Source: Fasciola hepatica (taxonomy: Eukaryota > Platyhelminthes > Trematoda > Plagiorchiida > Fasciolidae). Taken from it: DNA of 64,000 nucleotides. The stretch covers positions 479,001-543,000 of the forward strand of contig CANUEZ040000196.1 in the NCBI GenBank assembly GCA_948099385.1, written 5' to 3'. Shown here one piece after another: positions 26,287 through 40,456 of the stretch. A program made the position numbers and the translations under genes. Under the pieces are notes generated by a model that did no database searches, was not told the DNA's origin, and saw nothing but the letters and a program-made list of their open reading frames with translations. Each line of letters opens with the position of its first letter. The stretch's first letter is position 1.

Positions 26287-28879
26287 TTGAATGTTAAGAA
26301 CCAGCTTCGTGCACACCGATCGACTCCTATGATGGATGACTTCTCTGTAGGGGCCTAAGTACAACCAACGCATTCCCAAATGAACAACCTACACAGCTTC
26401 CTCACTATGCATGCAATTGATTAGTAGTACGAGATGAGTTCAGATTAGATTAGATTTGTATAATATGATTGATCATGCAGCTTGAACGCTCAACTGAGCA
26501 TTGAAATCCATGGAAGCACTGTACAGCTGTTTCATCCTCTAAGGGACTCGACTCATCAGCAGTGCACATCGACCGACAAACACACGGGCACTCCAACAAC
26601 CGGTGAACCATTGTGAATCGAACAACTTAACGACACAAGGCTATCCGAGATGGCACTCAACGCTTTGTTCAACATCTACACTACATGATATAGCACCCTT
26701 CCCAAACTCGCTTCAAATTTGAATGGTAAGACTCAGCTTCGCGTACACCGATCCACTCCTATGATGGATGACTTCTCTGTAGGGGCCTATGTACAACCAA
26801 CGCATTCCCAAATGAACAACCTACACATCTTCCTTACTATGCATGCAATTGATTAGTATTAGGAGATTAGATTAGATCAGATTAGATTAGATTTGTATAA
26901 TATGATTGATCATACAGCTTGAACGCTCAACTGAGCATTGAAATCCATGGAAGCACTGTACAGCTGTTTCATCCTCTAAGGGACTCGACTCATCAGCAGT
27001 GCACATCGACCGAGCCCCCACGGGCACTCCAACAACCGGTGAACCATTGTGAATCGAACAACTTAACAACACAAGGCTATCCGGGATGGCTCTCAACGCA
27101 TTGTTCAACATCTACACTACATCATATAGCACCCTTCCCAAACTCGCTTCAAATTTGAATGGTAAGAACCAGCTTCGCGCACACCGATCCACTCCTATGA
27201 TGGATGACTTCTCTGTAGGGGCCTAAGTACAACCAACGCATTCCCAAATGAACAATCTACACAGCTTCCTTACTATGCATGCAATTGATTAGTAGTACGA
27301 GATTAGATCAGATTAGATTAGATTTGTATAATATGATTGATCATGCAGCTTGAACGCTCAACTGAGCATTGAAATCCATGGAAGCACTGTACAGCTGTTT
27401 CATCCTCTAAGGGACTCGACTCATCAGCAGTGCACATCGACCGAGCCCCTACGGGCACCTCAACAACCGGTGAACCATTGTGAATCGAACAACTTAACAA
27501 CACAAGGCTATCCGAGATGGCTCTCAACGCTTTGTTCAACATCTACACTACATGATTTAGCACCCTTCCCAAACTCGCTTCAAATTTGAATGGTAATAAC
27601 CAGCTTCGCGCACACCGATCGACTCCTATGATGGATGACTTCTCTGTAGGGGCCTAAGTACAACCAACGCATTCCCAAATGAACAACCTACACAGCTTCC
27701 TTACTATGCATGCAATTGATTAGTAGTACGAGATTAGATCAGATTAGATTAGATTGGTATAATATGACAGATCATGCAGCTTGAACGCTCAACTGAGCAT
27801 TGAAATCCATGGAAGCACTGTACAGCTGTTTCATCCTCTAAGGGACTCGACTCATCAGCAGTGCACATCGACCGAGCCCCCACGGGCACTCCAACACTCG
27901 GTGAAATATTGTGAATCGAACAACTTAACGACACAAGGCTATCCGGGATGGCTCTCAACGCTTTGTTCAACATCTACACTACACGATATAGCACCCTTCC
28001 CAAACTCGCTTTGAATTTGAATGGTAAGAACCAGCTTCGCGCACACCGATCGACTCCTATGATGGATGACTTCTCTGAAGGGGCCTAAGTACAACCAACG
28101 CATTCCCAAATGAACAACCTACACAGCTTCCTTAATATGCATGCAACTGAATAGTATTACGAGATTAGATCAGATTAGATTAGATTGGTATAATATGACA
28201 GATCATGCAGCTTGAACGCTCAACTGAGCATTGAAATCCATGGAAGCCCTGTACAGCTGTTTCATCCTCTAAGGGACTCGACTCATCAGCAGTGCACATC
28301 GACCGACAAACACACGGGCACTCCAACAACCGGTGAACCATTGTGAATCGAACAACTTAACAACACAAGGCTATCCGAGATGGCTCTCAACGCTTTGTTC
28401 AACATCTACACTACATGATTTAGCACCCTTCCCAAACTCGCTTCAAATTTGAATGGTAAGTACCAGCTTCGCGCACACCGATCGACTCCTATGATGGATG
28501 ACTTCTCTGTAGGGGCCTAAGTACAACCAACGCATTCCCAAATGAACAACCTACACAGCTTCCTTACTATGCATGCAATTGATTAGTAGTACGAGATTAG
28601 ATCAGATTAGATTAGATTTGTATAATATGATTGATCATTCCGCTTGAACGCTCAACTGAGCATTGAAATCCATGGAAGCACTGTACAGCTGTTTCATCCT
28701 CTAAGGGACTCGACTCATCAGCAGTGCACATCGACCGAGCCCCCACGGGCACTCCAACAACCGGTGAACCATTGTGAATCGAACAACCTAACAACACAAG
28801 GCTATCCGGGATGGCTCTCAACGCTTTGTTCAACATCTACACTACATGATATAGCACCCTTCCCAAACTCGCTTCAAAT
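26287..28879 (+). repeat. Monomers 62-67
   Basis: Units start at 26287 B, 26719 A, 27155 A, 27586 A, 28017 B and 28449 A. Unit 65 has CAACACTCGGTGAAATATTG, which returns only at 34,792 (unit 81). GGTATAATATGACAGATC becomes common from unit 65 on. GATTTAGCACCC replaces GATATAGCACCC at about 27,554 and 28,418. Unit 66 resembles unit 68 at an offset of 863. Confidence 0.9.
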
Positions 28880-31037
28880 TTGAATGGTAATAACCAGCTT
28901 CGCGCACAACGATCCACTCCTATGATGGATGACTTCTCTGTAGGGGCCTAAGTACAACCAACGCATTCCCAAATGAACAACCTACACAGCTTCCTTAATA
29001 TGCATGCAATCGATTAGTATTACGAGATTAGATCAGATTAGATTAGATTGGTATAATATGACAGATCATGCAGCTTGAACGCTCAACTGAGCATTGAAAT
29101 CCATGGAAGCCCTGTACAGCTGTTTCATCCTCTAAGGGACTCGACTCATCAGCAGTGCACATCGACCGACAAACACACGGGCACTCCAACAACCGGTGAA
29201 CCATTGTGAATCGAACAACTTAACAACACAAGGCTATCCGAGATGGCTCTCAACGCTTTGTTCAACATCTACACTACATGATTTAGCACCCTTCCCAAAC
29301 TCGCTTCAAATTTGAATGGTAAGAACCAGCTTCACGCACACCGATCGACTCCTATGATGGATGACTTCTCTGTAGGGGCCTAAGTACAACCAACGCATTC
29401 CCAAATGAACAACCTACACAGCTTCCTTACTATGCATGCAATTGATTAGTATTACGAGATTAGATCAGATTAGATTAGATTAGTATAATATGATTGATCA
29501 TGCAGCTTGAACGCTCAACTGAGCATTGAAATCCATGGAAGCACTGTACAGCTGTTTCATCCTCTAAGGGACTCGACTCATCAGCAGTGCACATCGACCG
29601 AGCCCCCACGGGCACCTCAACAACCGGTGAAACATTGTTAATCGAACAACTTAACAACACAAGCCTATCCGAGATGGCTCTCAACGCTTTGTTCAACATC
29701 TACACTACATGATTTAGCACCCTTCCCAAACTCGCTTCAAATTTGAATGGTAAGTACCAGCTTCGCGCACACCGATCGACTCCTATGATGGATGACTTCT
29801 CTGTAGGGGCCTAAGTACAACCAACGCATTCCCAAATGAACAATCTACACAGCTTCCTTACTATGCATGCAATTGATAAGTATTACGAGATTAGATCAGA
29901 TTAGATTAGATTGGTATAATATGACAGATCATGCAGCTTGAACGCTCAACTGAGCATTGAAATCCATGGAAGCACTGTACAGCTGTTTCATCCTCTAAGG
30001 GACTCGACTCATCAGCAGTGCACATCGACCGAGCCCCCACGGGCACTCCAACAACCGGTGAACCATTGTGAATCGAACAACCTAACAACACAAGGCTATC
30101 CGGGATGGCTCTCAGCGCATTGTTCAACATCTACACTACATGATATAGCACCCTTCCCAAACTCGCTTCAAATTTGAATGGTAAGAACAAGCTTCGCGCA
30201 CACCGATCCACTCCTATGATGGATGACTTCTCTGTAGGGGCCTAAGTACAACCAACGCATTCCCAAATGAACAACCTACACAGCTTCCTTACTATGCATG
30301 CAACTGAATAGTATTACGAGATTAGATCAGATTAGATTAGATTGGTATAATATGACAGATCATGCAGCTTGAACGCTCAACTGAGCATTGAAATCCATGG
30401 AAGCCCTGTACAGCTGTTTCATCCTCTAAGGGACTCGACTCATCAGCAGTGCACATCGACCGAGCCCCCACGGGCACTCCAACAACCGGTGAACCATTGT
30501 GAATCGAACAACTTAACAACACAAGGCTATCCGGGATGGCTCTCAACGCTTTGTTCAACATCTACACTACATGATATAGCACCCTTCCCAAACTCGCTTT
30601 TTGAATTTGACTGGTAAGAACCAGCTTCGCGCACACCGATCCACTCCTATGATGGATGACTTCTCTGTAGGGGCCTAAGTACAACCAACGCATTCCCAAA
30701 TGAACAACCTACACAGCTTCCTTACTATGCATGCAATTGATTAGTATTACGAGATTAGATCAGATTAGATTAGATTAGTATAATATGATTGATCATGCAG
30801 CTTGAACGCTCAACTGAGCATTGAAATCCATGGAAGCACTGTACAGCTGTTTCATCCTCTAAGGGACTCGACTCATCAGCAGTGCACATCGACCGAGCCC
30901 CCACGGGCACTCCAACAACCGGTGAACCATTGTAAATCGAACAACTTAACAACACAAGGCTATCCGGGATGGCTCTCAACGCTTTGTTCAACATCTACAC
31001 TACATGATATAGCACCCTTCCCAAACTCGCATCAAAT
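28880..31037 (+). repeat. Monomers 68-72: five-monomer block, copy 1
   Basis: Units start at 28880 (B), 29312, 29743, 30174 and 30607 (all A). Marker variants in order: CTTAATATGC and GAAGCCCTG (68); CTTCACGCAC, GAAACATTGTTAATCG and AAGCCTATCC (69); CAATCTACACAG, GATAAGTATT and CTCAGCGCATTG (70); AACAAGCTTCGC and CAACTGAATAG (71); ATTGTAAATCG (72). Unit 71 ends in CGCTTTTTGAATTTGACTGG, two bases longer than usual. Confidence 0.9.
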
Positions 31038-33193
31038 TTGAATGGTAAGAACCAGCTTCGCGCACACCGATCGACTCCTATGATGGATGACTTCTCTGTA
31101 GGGGCCTAAGTACAACCAACGCATTCCCAAATGAACAACCTACACAGCTTCCTTAATATGCATGCAATTGATTAGTATTACGAGATTAGATCAGATTAGA
31201 TTAGATTGGTATAATATGACAGATCATGCAGCTTGAACGCTCAACTGAGCATTGAAATCCATGGAAGCCCTGTACAGCTGTTTCATCCTCTAAGGGACTC
31301 GACTCATCAGCAGTGCACATCGACCGACAAACACACGGGCACTCCAACAACCGGTGAACCATTGTGAATCGAACAACTTAACAACACAAGGCTATCCGAG
31401 ATGGCTCTCAACGCTTTGTTCAACATCTACACTACATGATTTAGCACCCTTCCCAAACTCGCTTCAAATTTGAATGGTAAGAACCAGCTTCACGCACACC
31501 GATCGACTCCTATGATGGATGACTTCGCTGTAGGGGCCTAAGTACAACCAACGCATTCCCAAATGAACAACCTACACAGCTTCCTTACTATGCATGCAAT
31601 TGATTAGTATTACGAGATTAGATCAGATTAGATTAGATTAGTATAATATGATTGATCATGCAGCTTGAACGCTCAACTGAGCATTGAAATCCATGGAAGC
31701 ACTGTACAGCTGTTTCATCCTCTAAGGGACTCGACTCATCAGCAGTGCACATCGACCGAGCCCCCACGGGCACTCCAACAACCGGTGAAACATTGTTAAT
31801 CGAACAACTTAACAACACAAGCCTATCCGAGATGGCTCTCAACGCTTTGTTCAACATCTACACTACATGATTTAGCACCCTTCCCAAACTCGCTTCAAAT
31901 TTGAATGGTAAGTACCAGCTTCGCGCACACCGATCGACTCCTATGATGGATGACTTCTCTGTAGGGGCCTAAGTACAACCAACGCATTCCCAAATGAACA
32001 ATCTACACAGCTTCCTTACTATGCATGCAATTGATAAGTATTACGAGATTAGATCAGATTAGATTAGATTGGTATAATATGACAGATCATGCAGCTTGAA
32101 CGCTCAACTGAGCATTGAAATCCATGGAAGCACTGTACAGCTGTTTCATCCTCTAAGGGACTCGACTCATCAGCAGTGCACATCGACCGAGCCCTCACGG
32201 GCACTCCAACAACCGGTGAACCATTGTGAATCGAACAACCTAACAACACAAGGCTATCCGGGATGGCTCTCAGCGCATTGTTCAACATCTACACTACATG
32301 ATATAGCACCCTTCCCAAACTCGCTTCAAATTTGAATGGTAAGAACAAGCTTCGCGCACACCGATCCACTCCTATGATGGATGACTTCTCTGTAGGGGCC
32401 TAAGTACAACCAACGCATTCCCAAATGAACAACCTACACAGCTTCCTTACTATGCATGCAACTGAATAGTATTACGAGATTATATCAGATTAGATTAGAT
32501 TGGTATAATATGACAGATCATGCAGCTTGAACGCTCAACTGAGCATTGAAATCCATGGAAGCCCTGTACAGCTGTTTCATCCTCTAAGGGACTCGACTCA
32601 TCAGCAGTGCACATCGACCGAGCCCCCACGGGCACTCCAACAACCGGTGAACCATTGTGAATCGAACAACTTAACAACACAAGGCTATCCGGGATGGCTC
32701 TCAACGCTTTGTTCAACATCTACACTACATGATATAGCACCCTTCCCAAACTCGCTTGAAATTTGAATGGTAAGAACCAGCTTCGCGCACACCGATCCAC
32801 TCCTATGATGGATGACTTCTCTGTAGGGGCCTAAGTACAACCAACGCATTCCCAAATGAACAACCTACACAGCTTCCTTACTATGCATGCAATTGATTAG
32901 TATTACGAGATTAGATCAGATTAGATTAGATTAGTATAATATGATTGATCATGCAGCTTGAACGCTCAACTGAGCATTGAAATCCATGGAAGCACTGTAC
33001 AGCTGTTTCATCCTCTAAGGGACTCGACTCATCAGCAGTGCACATCGACCGAGCCCCCACGGGCACTCCAACAACCGGTGAACCATTGTAAATCGAACAA
33101 CTTAACAACACAAGGCTATCCGGGATGGCTCTCAACGCTTTGTTCAACATCTACACTACATGATATAGCACCCTTCCCAAACTCGCTTCAAAT
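31038..33193 (+). repeat. Monomers 73-77: five-monomer block, copy 2
   Basis: Units start at 31038 (B), 31470, 31901, 32332 and 32763 (all A). Every marker of units 68-72 recurs in the same order at an offset of 2,158, falling to 2,156 after the two-base insertion at about 30,600 that this copy lacks. Private changes include GACTTCGCTG (about 31,522), GAGCCCTCACGGG (about 32,189) and GATTATATCAG (about 32,479). Confidence 0.9.
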
Positions 33194-34055
33194 TTGAATG
33201 GTAAGAACCAGCTTCGCGCACACCGATCCACTCCTATGATGGATGACTTCTCTGTAGGGGCCTAAGTACAACCAACGCATTCCCAAATGAACAACCTACA
33301 CAGCTTCCTTACTATGCATGCAACTGAATAGTATTACGAGATTAGATCAGATTAGATTAGATTGGTATAATATGACAGATCATGCAGCTTGAACGCTCAA
33401 CTGAGCATTGAAATCCATGGAAGCACTGTACAGCTGTTTCATCCTCTAAGGGACTCGACTCATCAGCAGTGCACATCGACCGAGCCCCCACGGGCACTCC
33501 AACAACCGGTGAACCATTGTGAATCGAACAACTTAACAACACAAGGCTATCCGGGATGGCTCTCAACGCTTTGTTCAACATCTACACTACATGATATAGC
33601 ACCCTTCCCAAACTCGCTTGAAATTTGAATGGTAAGAACCAGCTTCGCGCACACCGATCCACTCCTATGATGGATGACTTCTCTGTAGGGGCCTAAGTAC
33701 AACCAACGCATTCCCAAATGAACAACCTACACAGCTTCCTTACTATGCATGCAATTGATTAGTATTACGAGATTAGATCAGATTAGATTAGATTAGTATA
33801 ATGTGATTGATCATGCAGCTTGAACGCTCAACTGAGCATTGAAATCCATGGAAGCACTGTACAGCTGTTTCATCCTCTAAGGGACTCGACTCATCAGCAG
33901 TGCACATCGACCGAGCCCCCACGGGCACTCCAACAACCGGTGAACCATTGTAAATCGAACAACTTAACAACACAAGGCTATCCGGGATGGCTCTCAACGC
34001 TTTGTTCAACATCTACACTACATGATATAGCACCCTTCCCAAACTCGCTTCAAAT
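33194..34055 (+). repeat. Monomers 78-79: extra copy of monomers 76-77
   Basis: Units start at 33194 and 33625 and repeat units 76-77 at an offset of 862. Shared rare markers are CAACTGAATAG, CGCTTGAAATTTG and ATTGTAAATCG. Unit 78 has the standard AACCAGC and GAAGCACTG where unit 76 has AACAAGC and GAAGCCCTG. This two-monomer duplication sits on the right edge of the five-monomer duplication, so the two events are nested or successive. Confidence 0.87.
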
Positions 34056-37000
34056 TTGAATGGTAAGAACCAGCTTCGCGCACACCGATCGACTCCTATG
34101 ATGGATGACTTCTCTGTAGGGGCCTAAGTACAACCAACGCATTCCCAAATGAATAAGCTACACAGCTTCCTTACTATGCGTGCAATTGATTAGTAGTACG
34201 AGATGAGTTCAGATTAGATTTGTATAATATGATTGATCATGCAGCTTGAACGCTCAACTGAGCATTGAAATCCATGGAAGCACTGTACAGCTGTTTCATC
34301 CTCTAAGGGACTCGACTCATCAGCAGTGCACATCGACCGAGCAAACACGGGCACTCCAACAACTGGTGAACCATTGTGAATCGAACAACTTAACAACACA
34401 AGGCTATCCGGGATGGCTCTCAACGCTTTGTTCAACATCTACACTACATGATATAGCACCCTTCCCAAACTCGCTTCAAATTTGAATGGTAACAACCAGG
34501 TTCGCGCACACCGATCGACTCCTATGATGGATGACTTCTCTGTACGGGCCTAAGTACAACCAACGCATTCCCAAACGAATAACCTACACAGCTTCCATAT
34601 TATGCATGCTATTGATTAGTGGTATCAGATTGGATCAGATTAGATTTGTATAATATGATTGATCATGCAGCTTGAACGCTCAACTGAGCATTGAAATCCA
34701 TGGAAGCACTGTACAGCTGTTTCATCCTCTAAGGGACTCGACTCATCAGCAGTGCACATCGACCGAGCCCCCACGGGCACTCCAACACTCGGTGAAATAT
34801 TGTGAATCGAACAACTTAACAACACAAGGCTATCCGGATGGCTATCAACGCTTTGTTCAACATCTACACTACATAATATAGCACCTTTCCCAAACTAGCT
34901 CTAAATTTGAATGGTAAGAACCAGCTTCGCGCACACCGATCCACTCCTATGATGGATGACTTCTCTGTAGGGGCCTAAGTACAACCAACGCATTCCCAAA
35001 TGAACAACCTACACAGCTTCCTTAATATGCATGCAATTGATTAGTAGTACGAGATTAGATTAGATTAGATTAGATTTGTATAATATGATTGATCATGCAG
35101 CTTGAACGCTCAACTGAGCATTGAAATCCATGGAAGCACTGTACAGCTGTTTCATCCTCTAAGGGACTCGACTCATCAGCAGTGCACATCGACCGAGCCC
35201 CCACGGGCACTCCAACAACCGGTGAACCATTGTGAATCGAACAACTTAACAACACAAGGCTATCCGGGATGGCTCTCAACGCTTTGTTCAACATCTACAC
35301 TACATCATATAGCACCCTTCCCAAACTCGTTTCAAATTTGAATGGTAAGAACCAGATTCGCAAACACCGATCGACTCCTATGATGGATGACTTCTCTGTA
35401 GGGGCCTAAGTACAACCAACGCATTCCCAAATGAACAACCTACACAGCTTCCTTACTATGCATGCAATTGATTAGTAGTACGAGATTAGATTAGATCAGA
35501 TTAGATTAGATTTGTATAATATGACTGATCATTCCGCTTGAACGCTCAACTGAGCATTGAAATCCATGGAAGCACTGTACAGCTGTTTCATCCTCTAAGG
35601 GACTCGACTCATCAGCAGTGCACATCGACCGAGCCCCCACGGGCACTCCAACAACCGGTGAACCATTGTGAATCGAACAACTTAACAACACAAGGCTATC
35701 CGGGATGGCTCTCAACGCTTTGTTCAACATCTACACTACATGATATAGCACGCTTCCCAAACTCGCTTCCAATTTGAATGGTAAGAACCAGCTTCGCGCA
35801 CAACGATCGACTCCTTTGATGGATGACTTCTCTGTAGGACCCTAAGTACAACCAACGCATTCTCAAATGAACAACCCACACAGCTTCCTTAATATGCATG
35901 CAATTGATTAGTAGTACGAGATGAGTTCATATTAGATTTGTATAATATGATTGATCATGCAGCTTGAACGCTCAACTGAGCATTGAAATGGATGGAAGCA
36001 CTGTACAGCTGTTTCATCCTCTAAGGGACTCGACTCATCAGCAGTGCACATCGACCGAGCCCCCACGGGCACTCCAACAACCGGTGAACCATTGTGAATC
36101 GAACAACTTAACAACACAAGGCTATCCGGGATGGCTCTCAACGCATTGTTCAACATCTACACTACATGATATAGTACCCTTCCCAAACTCGCTCTAAATT
36201 TGAATGGTAAGAACCAGCTTCGCGCACACCGATCGACTCCTATGATGGATGACTTCTCTGTAGGGGCCTAAGTACATCCAACGCATTCCCAAATGAACAA
36301 CCTACACAGCTTCCTTACTATGCATGCAATTGATTAGTATTACGAGATTAGATCAGATTAGATTAGATTTGTATAATATGATTGATCATGCAGCTTGAAC
36401 GATCAACTGAGCATTGAAATCCATGGAAGCACTGTACAGCTGTTTCATCCTCTAAGGGACTCGACTCATCAGCAGTGCACATCGACCGAGCCCCCACGGG
36501 CACTCCAACAACCGGTGAACCATTGTGAATCGAACAACGTAACAACACAAGGCTATCCGGGATGGCTCTCAACGCTTTGTTCAACATCTACACTACATGA
36601 TATAGCACCCTTTCCAAACTCGCTTCCAATTTGAATGGTAAGAACCAGCTTCGCGCACACCGATCCACTCCTATGATGGATGACTTCTCTGTAGGGGCCT
36701 AAGTACAACCAACGCATTCCCAAATGAACAACCTACACAGCTTCCTTACTATGCATGCAATTGATTAGTATTACGAGATTAGATTACATCAGATTAGATT
36801 AGATTTGTATAATATGATTGATCATGCAGCTTGAACGCTCAACTGAGCATTGAAATCCATGGAAGCACTGTACAGCTGTTTCATCCTCTAAGGGACTCGA
36901 CTCATCAGCAGTGCACATCGACCGACAAACACACGGGCACTCCAACACCTGTGAACCATTGTGAATCGAACAACTTAACAACACAAGGCTATCCGGGATG

Positions 37001-37934
37001 GCTCTCAACGCATTGTTCAACATCTACACTACATGATATAGCACCCTTCCCAAACTCGCTTTAAATTTGAATGGTAAGAACCAGATTCGCAAACACCGAT
37101 CCACTAATATGATGGATGACTTCTCCGTAGGGGCCTAAGTACAACCAACGCATTCCCAAATGAACAACCTACACAGCTTCCTTACTATGCATGCAATTGA
37201 TTAGTAGTACGAGATTAGATCAGATTAGATTAGATTAGATTTGTATAATATGATTGATCATGCAGCTTGAACGCTCAACTGAGCATTGAAATCCATGGAA
37301 GCACTGTACAGCTGTTTCATCCTCGAAGGGACTCGACTCATCAGCAGTGCACATCGACCGACAAACACACGGGCACTCCAACAACCGGTGAACCATTGCG
37401 AATCGAACAACTGGACAACACAAGGCTATCCGGGATGGCTCTCAACGCTTTGTTCAACATCTACACTACATGATATAGCACCCTTCCCAAACTCGCTTCA
37501 AATTTGAATGGTAAGAACCAGCTTCGCGCACACCGATCGACTCCTATGATGGATGACTTCTCTGTAGGGGCCTAAGTACAACCAACGCATTCCCAAATGA
37601 ACAACCTACACAGCTTCCTTACTATGCATGCAATTGATTAGTAGTACGAGATAAGTTCAGATCAGATTAGATTTGTATAATATGATTGATCATGCAGCTT
37701 GAACGCTCAACTGAGCATTGAAATGGATGGAAGCACTGTACAGCTGTTTCATCCTCTAAGGGACTCGACTCATCAGCAGTGCACATCGACCGAGCAACTA
37801 CGAACCCTCCAACAACCGGTGAACCATTGTGAATCGAACTTCTTAACAACACAAGGCTATCCGGCATGGCTATCAACGCATTGTTCAACATCTACTCTAC
37901 ATGATATAGCACCCTTCCCAAACTCGCTTCAAAT
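34056..37934 (+). repeat. Monomers 80-88: mostly A-type
   Basis: Units start at 34056, 34482, 34907, 35338, 35774, 36200 (all A), 36631 (B'), 37067 (B) and 37504 (A). Unit 81 has an unusual head (CCATATTATGCATGCTATTG, GTGGTATCAGATTGG) and the CAACACTCGGTG block. Units 84 and 88 carry GAAATGGATGG in the core, which removes CCATGG. Unit 88 has ACTACGAACCCTCC, the only AACCCTCC copy far from the left end. AGATTCGCAAACACC-type heads occur at about 35,351, 37,082 and 37,951. Confidence 0.9.
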
Positions 37935-38292
37935 TTGAATGGTAAGAACTAGATTCGCAATCACCGATCCACTAATATGATGGATGACTTCTCTGTAGGG
38001 GCCTAAGTACAACCAACGCATTCCCAAATGAACAACCTACACAGCTTCCTTACTATGCATGCAATTGATTAGTAGTACGAGATGAGTTCAGATTAGATTT
38101 GTATAATATGATTGATCATGCAGCTTGAACGCTCAACTGAGCATTGAAATCCATGGAAGCACTGTACAGCTGTTTCATCCTCTAAGGGACTCGACCCATC
38201 AGCAGTGCACATCGACCGAGCCCCCACGGGCACTCCAACAACCGGTGAACCATTGTGAATCGAACAACTTAACAAAACAAGGCTATCCGGGA

Positions 38293-38382
38293 TCTCTCTC
38301 AAAGCATGGTTCTAAATGTACAATACAAGATAGAGCACGCTTCCCAAAGTGGCAGTACGTTAGTATGGTAAGACCCAGCGTC
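38293..38382 (+). repeat. Diverged tail variant, unit 89
   Basis: In place of GGCTCTCAACGCTTTGTTCA the sequence has CTCTCTCAAAGCATGGTTCT, then AATACAAGATAGAGCACGC, AAAGTGGCAGTACGTTAG and GACCCAGCGTCGCGC, reaching into the next unit's head. Alignment is gap-free with roughly 25 substitutions. The minus-strand open frame loses its usual start here. Confidence 0.85.
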
Positions 38383-38720
38383 GCGCACACCGATCCACTC
38401 CTATGATGGATGACTTCTCTGTAGGGGCCTAAGTACAACCAACGCATTCCCAAATGAACAACCTACACAGCTTCCTTACTATGCATGCAATTGATTAGTA
38501 GTACGAGATTAGATCAGATTAGATTAGATTAGTATAATATGATTGATCATGCAGCTTGAACGCTCAACTGAGCATTGAAATCCATGGAAGCACTGTACAG
38601 CTGTTTCATCCACTAAGTCATTCGACTCATCAGCAGTGCATATCGATCGAGCCCCCACGGGCACTCCAACAACCGGTGAACCATTGTGAATCGAACAACT
38701 TAACAACACAAGGCTATCCG

Positions 38721-38795
38721 GTATGTCTCTCAAAGCATTGTTCTAAATCTACAATACAAGATAAAGCACGCTTCCCAAACTGGCAGTTCGTTTGA
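38721..38795 (+). repeat. Diverged tail variant, unit 90
   Basis: Same tail family as unit 89 (AAAGCATTGTTCTAAATC, AATACAAGATAAAGCACGC, CTGGCAGTTCG), but it returns to the normal TTTGAATGGTAAGAACC at the boundary, so the right edge differs from unit 89. This unit also has changes in the normally constant core at about 38,611-38,652 (CACTAAGTCATTCGAC and GCATATCGATCG). Confidence 0.85.
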
Positions 38796-39157
38796 ATGGT
38801 AAGAACCAGCTTCGCGCACACCGATCGACTCCTATGATGGATGACTTCTCTGTAGGGGCCTAAGTACAACCAACGCATTCCCAAATGAACAACCTACACA
38901 GCTTCCTTACTATACATGCAATTGATTGGTAGTACGAGATGAGTTCATATTAGATTTTTAGAATATGATTGATCATGCAGCTTGAACGCTCAACTAAGCA
39001 TTGAAATCCATGGAAGCACTGTACAGCTGTTTCATCCTCTAAGGGACTCGACTCATCAGCAGTGCACATCGACCGAGCCCCCATGGGCACTCCAACAACC
39101 GGTGAACCATTGTGAATCGAACAACTTAACAACACAAGGCTATCCGGGATGGCTCTC

Positions 39158-39240
39158 AAAGCATGGTTCTAAATGTACAATACAAGATATATCACGCTTC
39201 CCAAAGTGGCAGTACGTTAGGATGGTAAGACCCAGCGTCG
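39158..39240 (+). repeat. Diverged tail variant, unit 91
   Basis: AAAGCATGGTTCTAAATG, ATACAAGATATATCACGC, AAAGTGGCAGTACGTTAGG and GACCCAGCGTCGCGC. Closest to unit 89 and spanning the same extent, including the altered head of the following unit. Confidence 0.85.
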
Positions 39241-40456
39241 CGCACACCGATCGACTCCTATGATGGATGACGTCTCTGTAGGGGCCTAAGTACAACCAAC
39301 GCATTCCCAAATGAACAACCTACACAGCTTCCTTAATATGCATGCAATTGATTAGTAGTACGAGATTAGATTAGATCAGATTAGATTAGATTTGTATAAT
39401 ATGATTGATCATGCAGCTTGAACGCTCAACTGAGCATTGAAATCCATGGAAGCACTGTACAGCTGTTTCATCCTCTAAGGGACTCGACTCATCAGCAGTG
39501 CACATCGACCGAGTCCACACGGGCACTCCAACAACCGGTGAACCATTGTGAATCGAACAACTTAACAACAAAAGGCCATCCGGGATGGCTCTAAACGCTT
39601 TGTTTAACATCTACACTACATCATATAGCACCCTTCCCAAACTCGCTTCAAATTTGAATGGTAAGAAACAGCTTCGTGCACACCGATCGACTCCTATGAT
39701 GGATGACTTCTCTGTAGGGGCCTAAGTACAACCAACGCATTCCCAGATGAACAACCTACACAGCTTCCTTACTATGCATGCAATTGATTAGTAGTACGAG
39801 ATTAGATCAGATTAGATTAGATTTGTATGATATGATTCATCATGCAGCTTGAACGCTCAACTGAGCATTGAAATCCATGGAAGCACTGTACAGTTGTTTC
39901 ATCCTCTAAGGGACTCGACTCATCAGCAGTGCACATCGACCGAGCAAACACGGGCACTCCAACAACCGGTGAACCATTGTGAATCGAACAACGTAACAAC
40001 ACAAGGCTATCCGGGACGGCTATCAACGCATTGTTCAACATCTACACTACATGATATAGCACCCTTCCCAAACTCGCTTCAAATTTGAATGGTAAGAACC
40101 AGCTTCGCGCACAACGATCCACTCCTATGATGGATGACTTCTCAGTAGGGGCCTCAGTACAACCGACGCATTCCCAATTGAACAACCTACACAGCTTCCT
40201 TACTATACATGCAATTGATTAGTAGTACGAGATGAGTTCAGATTAGTCTAGATTAGTATAATATGATTGATCATGCAGCTTGAACGCTCAACTGAGCATT
40301 GAAATCCATGGAAGCACTGTACAGCTGTTTCATTCTCTAAGGGACTCGACTCATCAGCAGTGCACATCGACCGAGCCCCCACGGGCACTCCAACAACCGG
40401 TGAACCATTGTGAATCGAACAACTTAACAAAACAAGGCTATCCGGGATGGCTCTCA

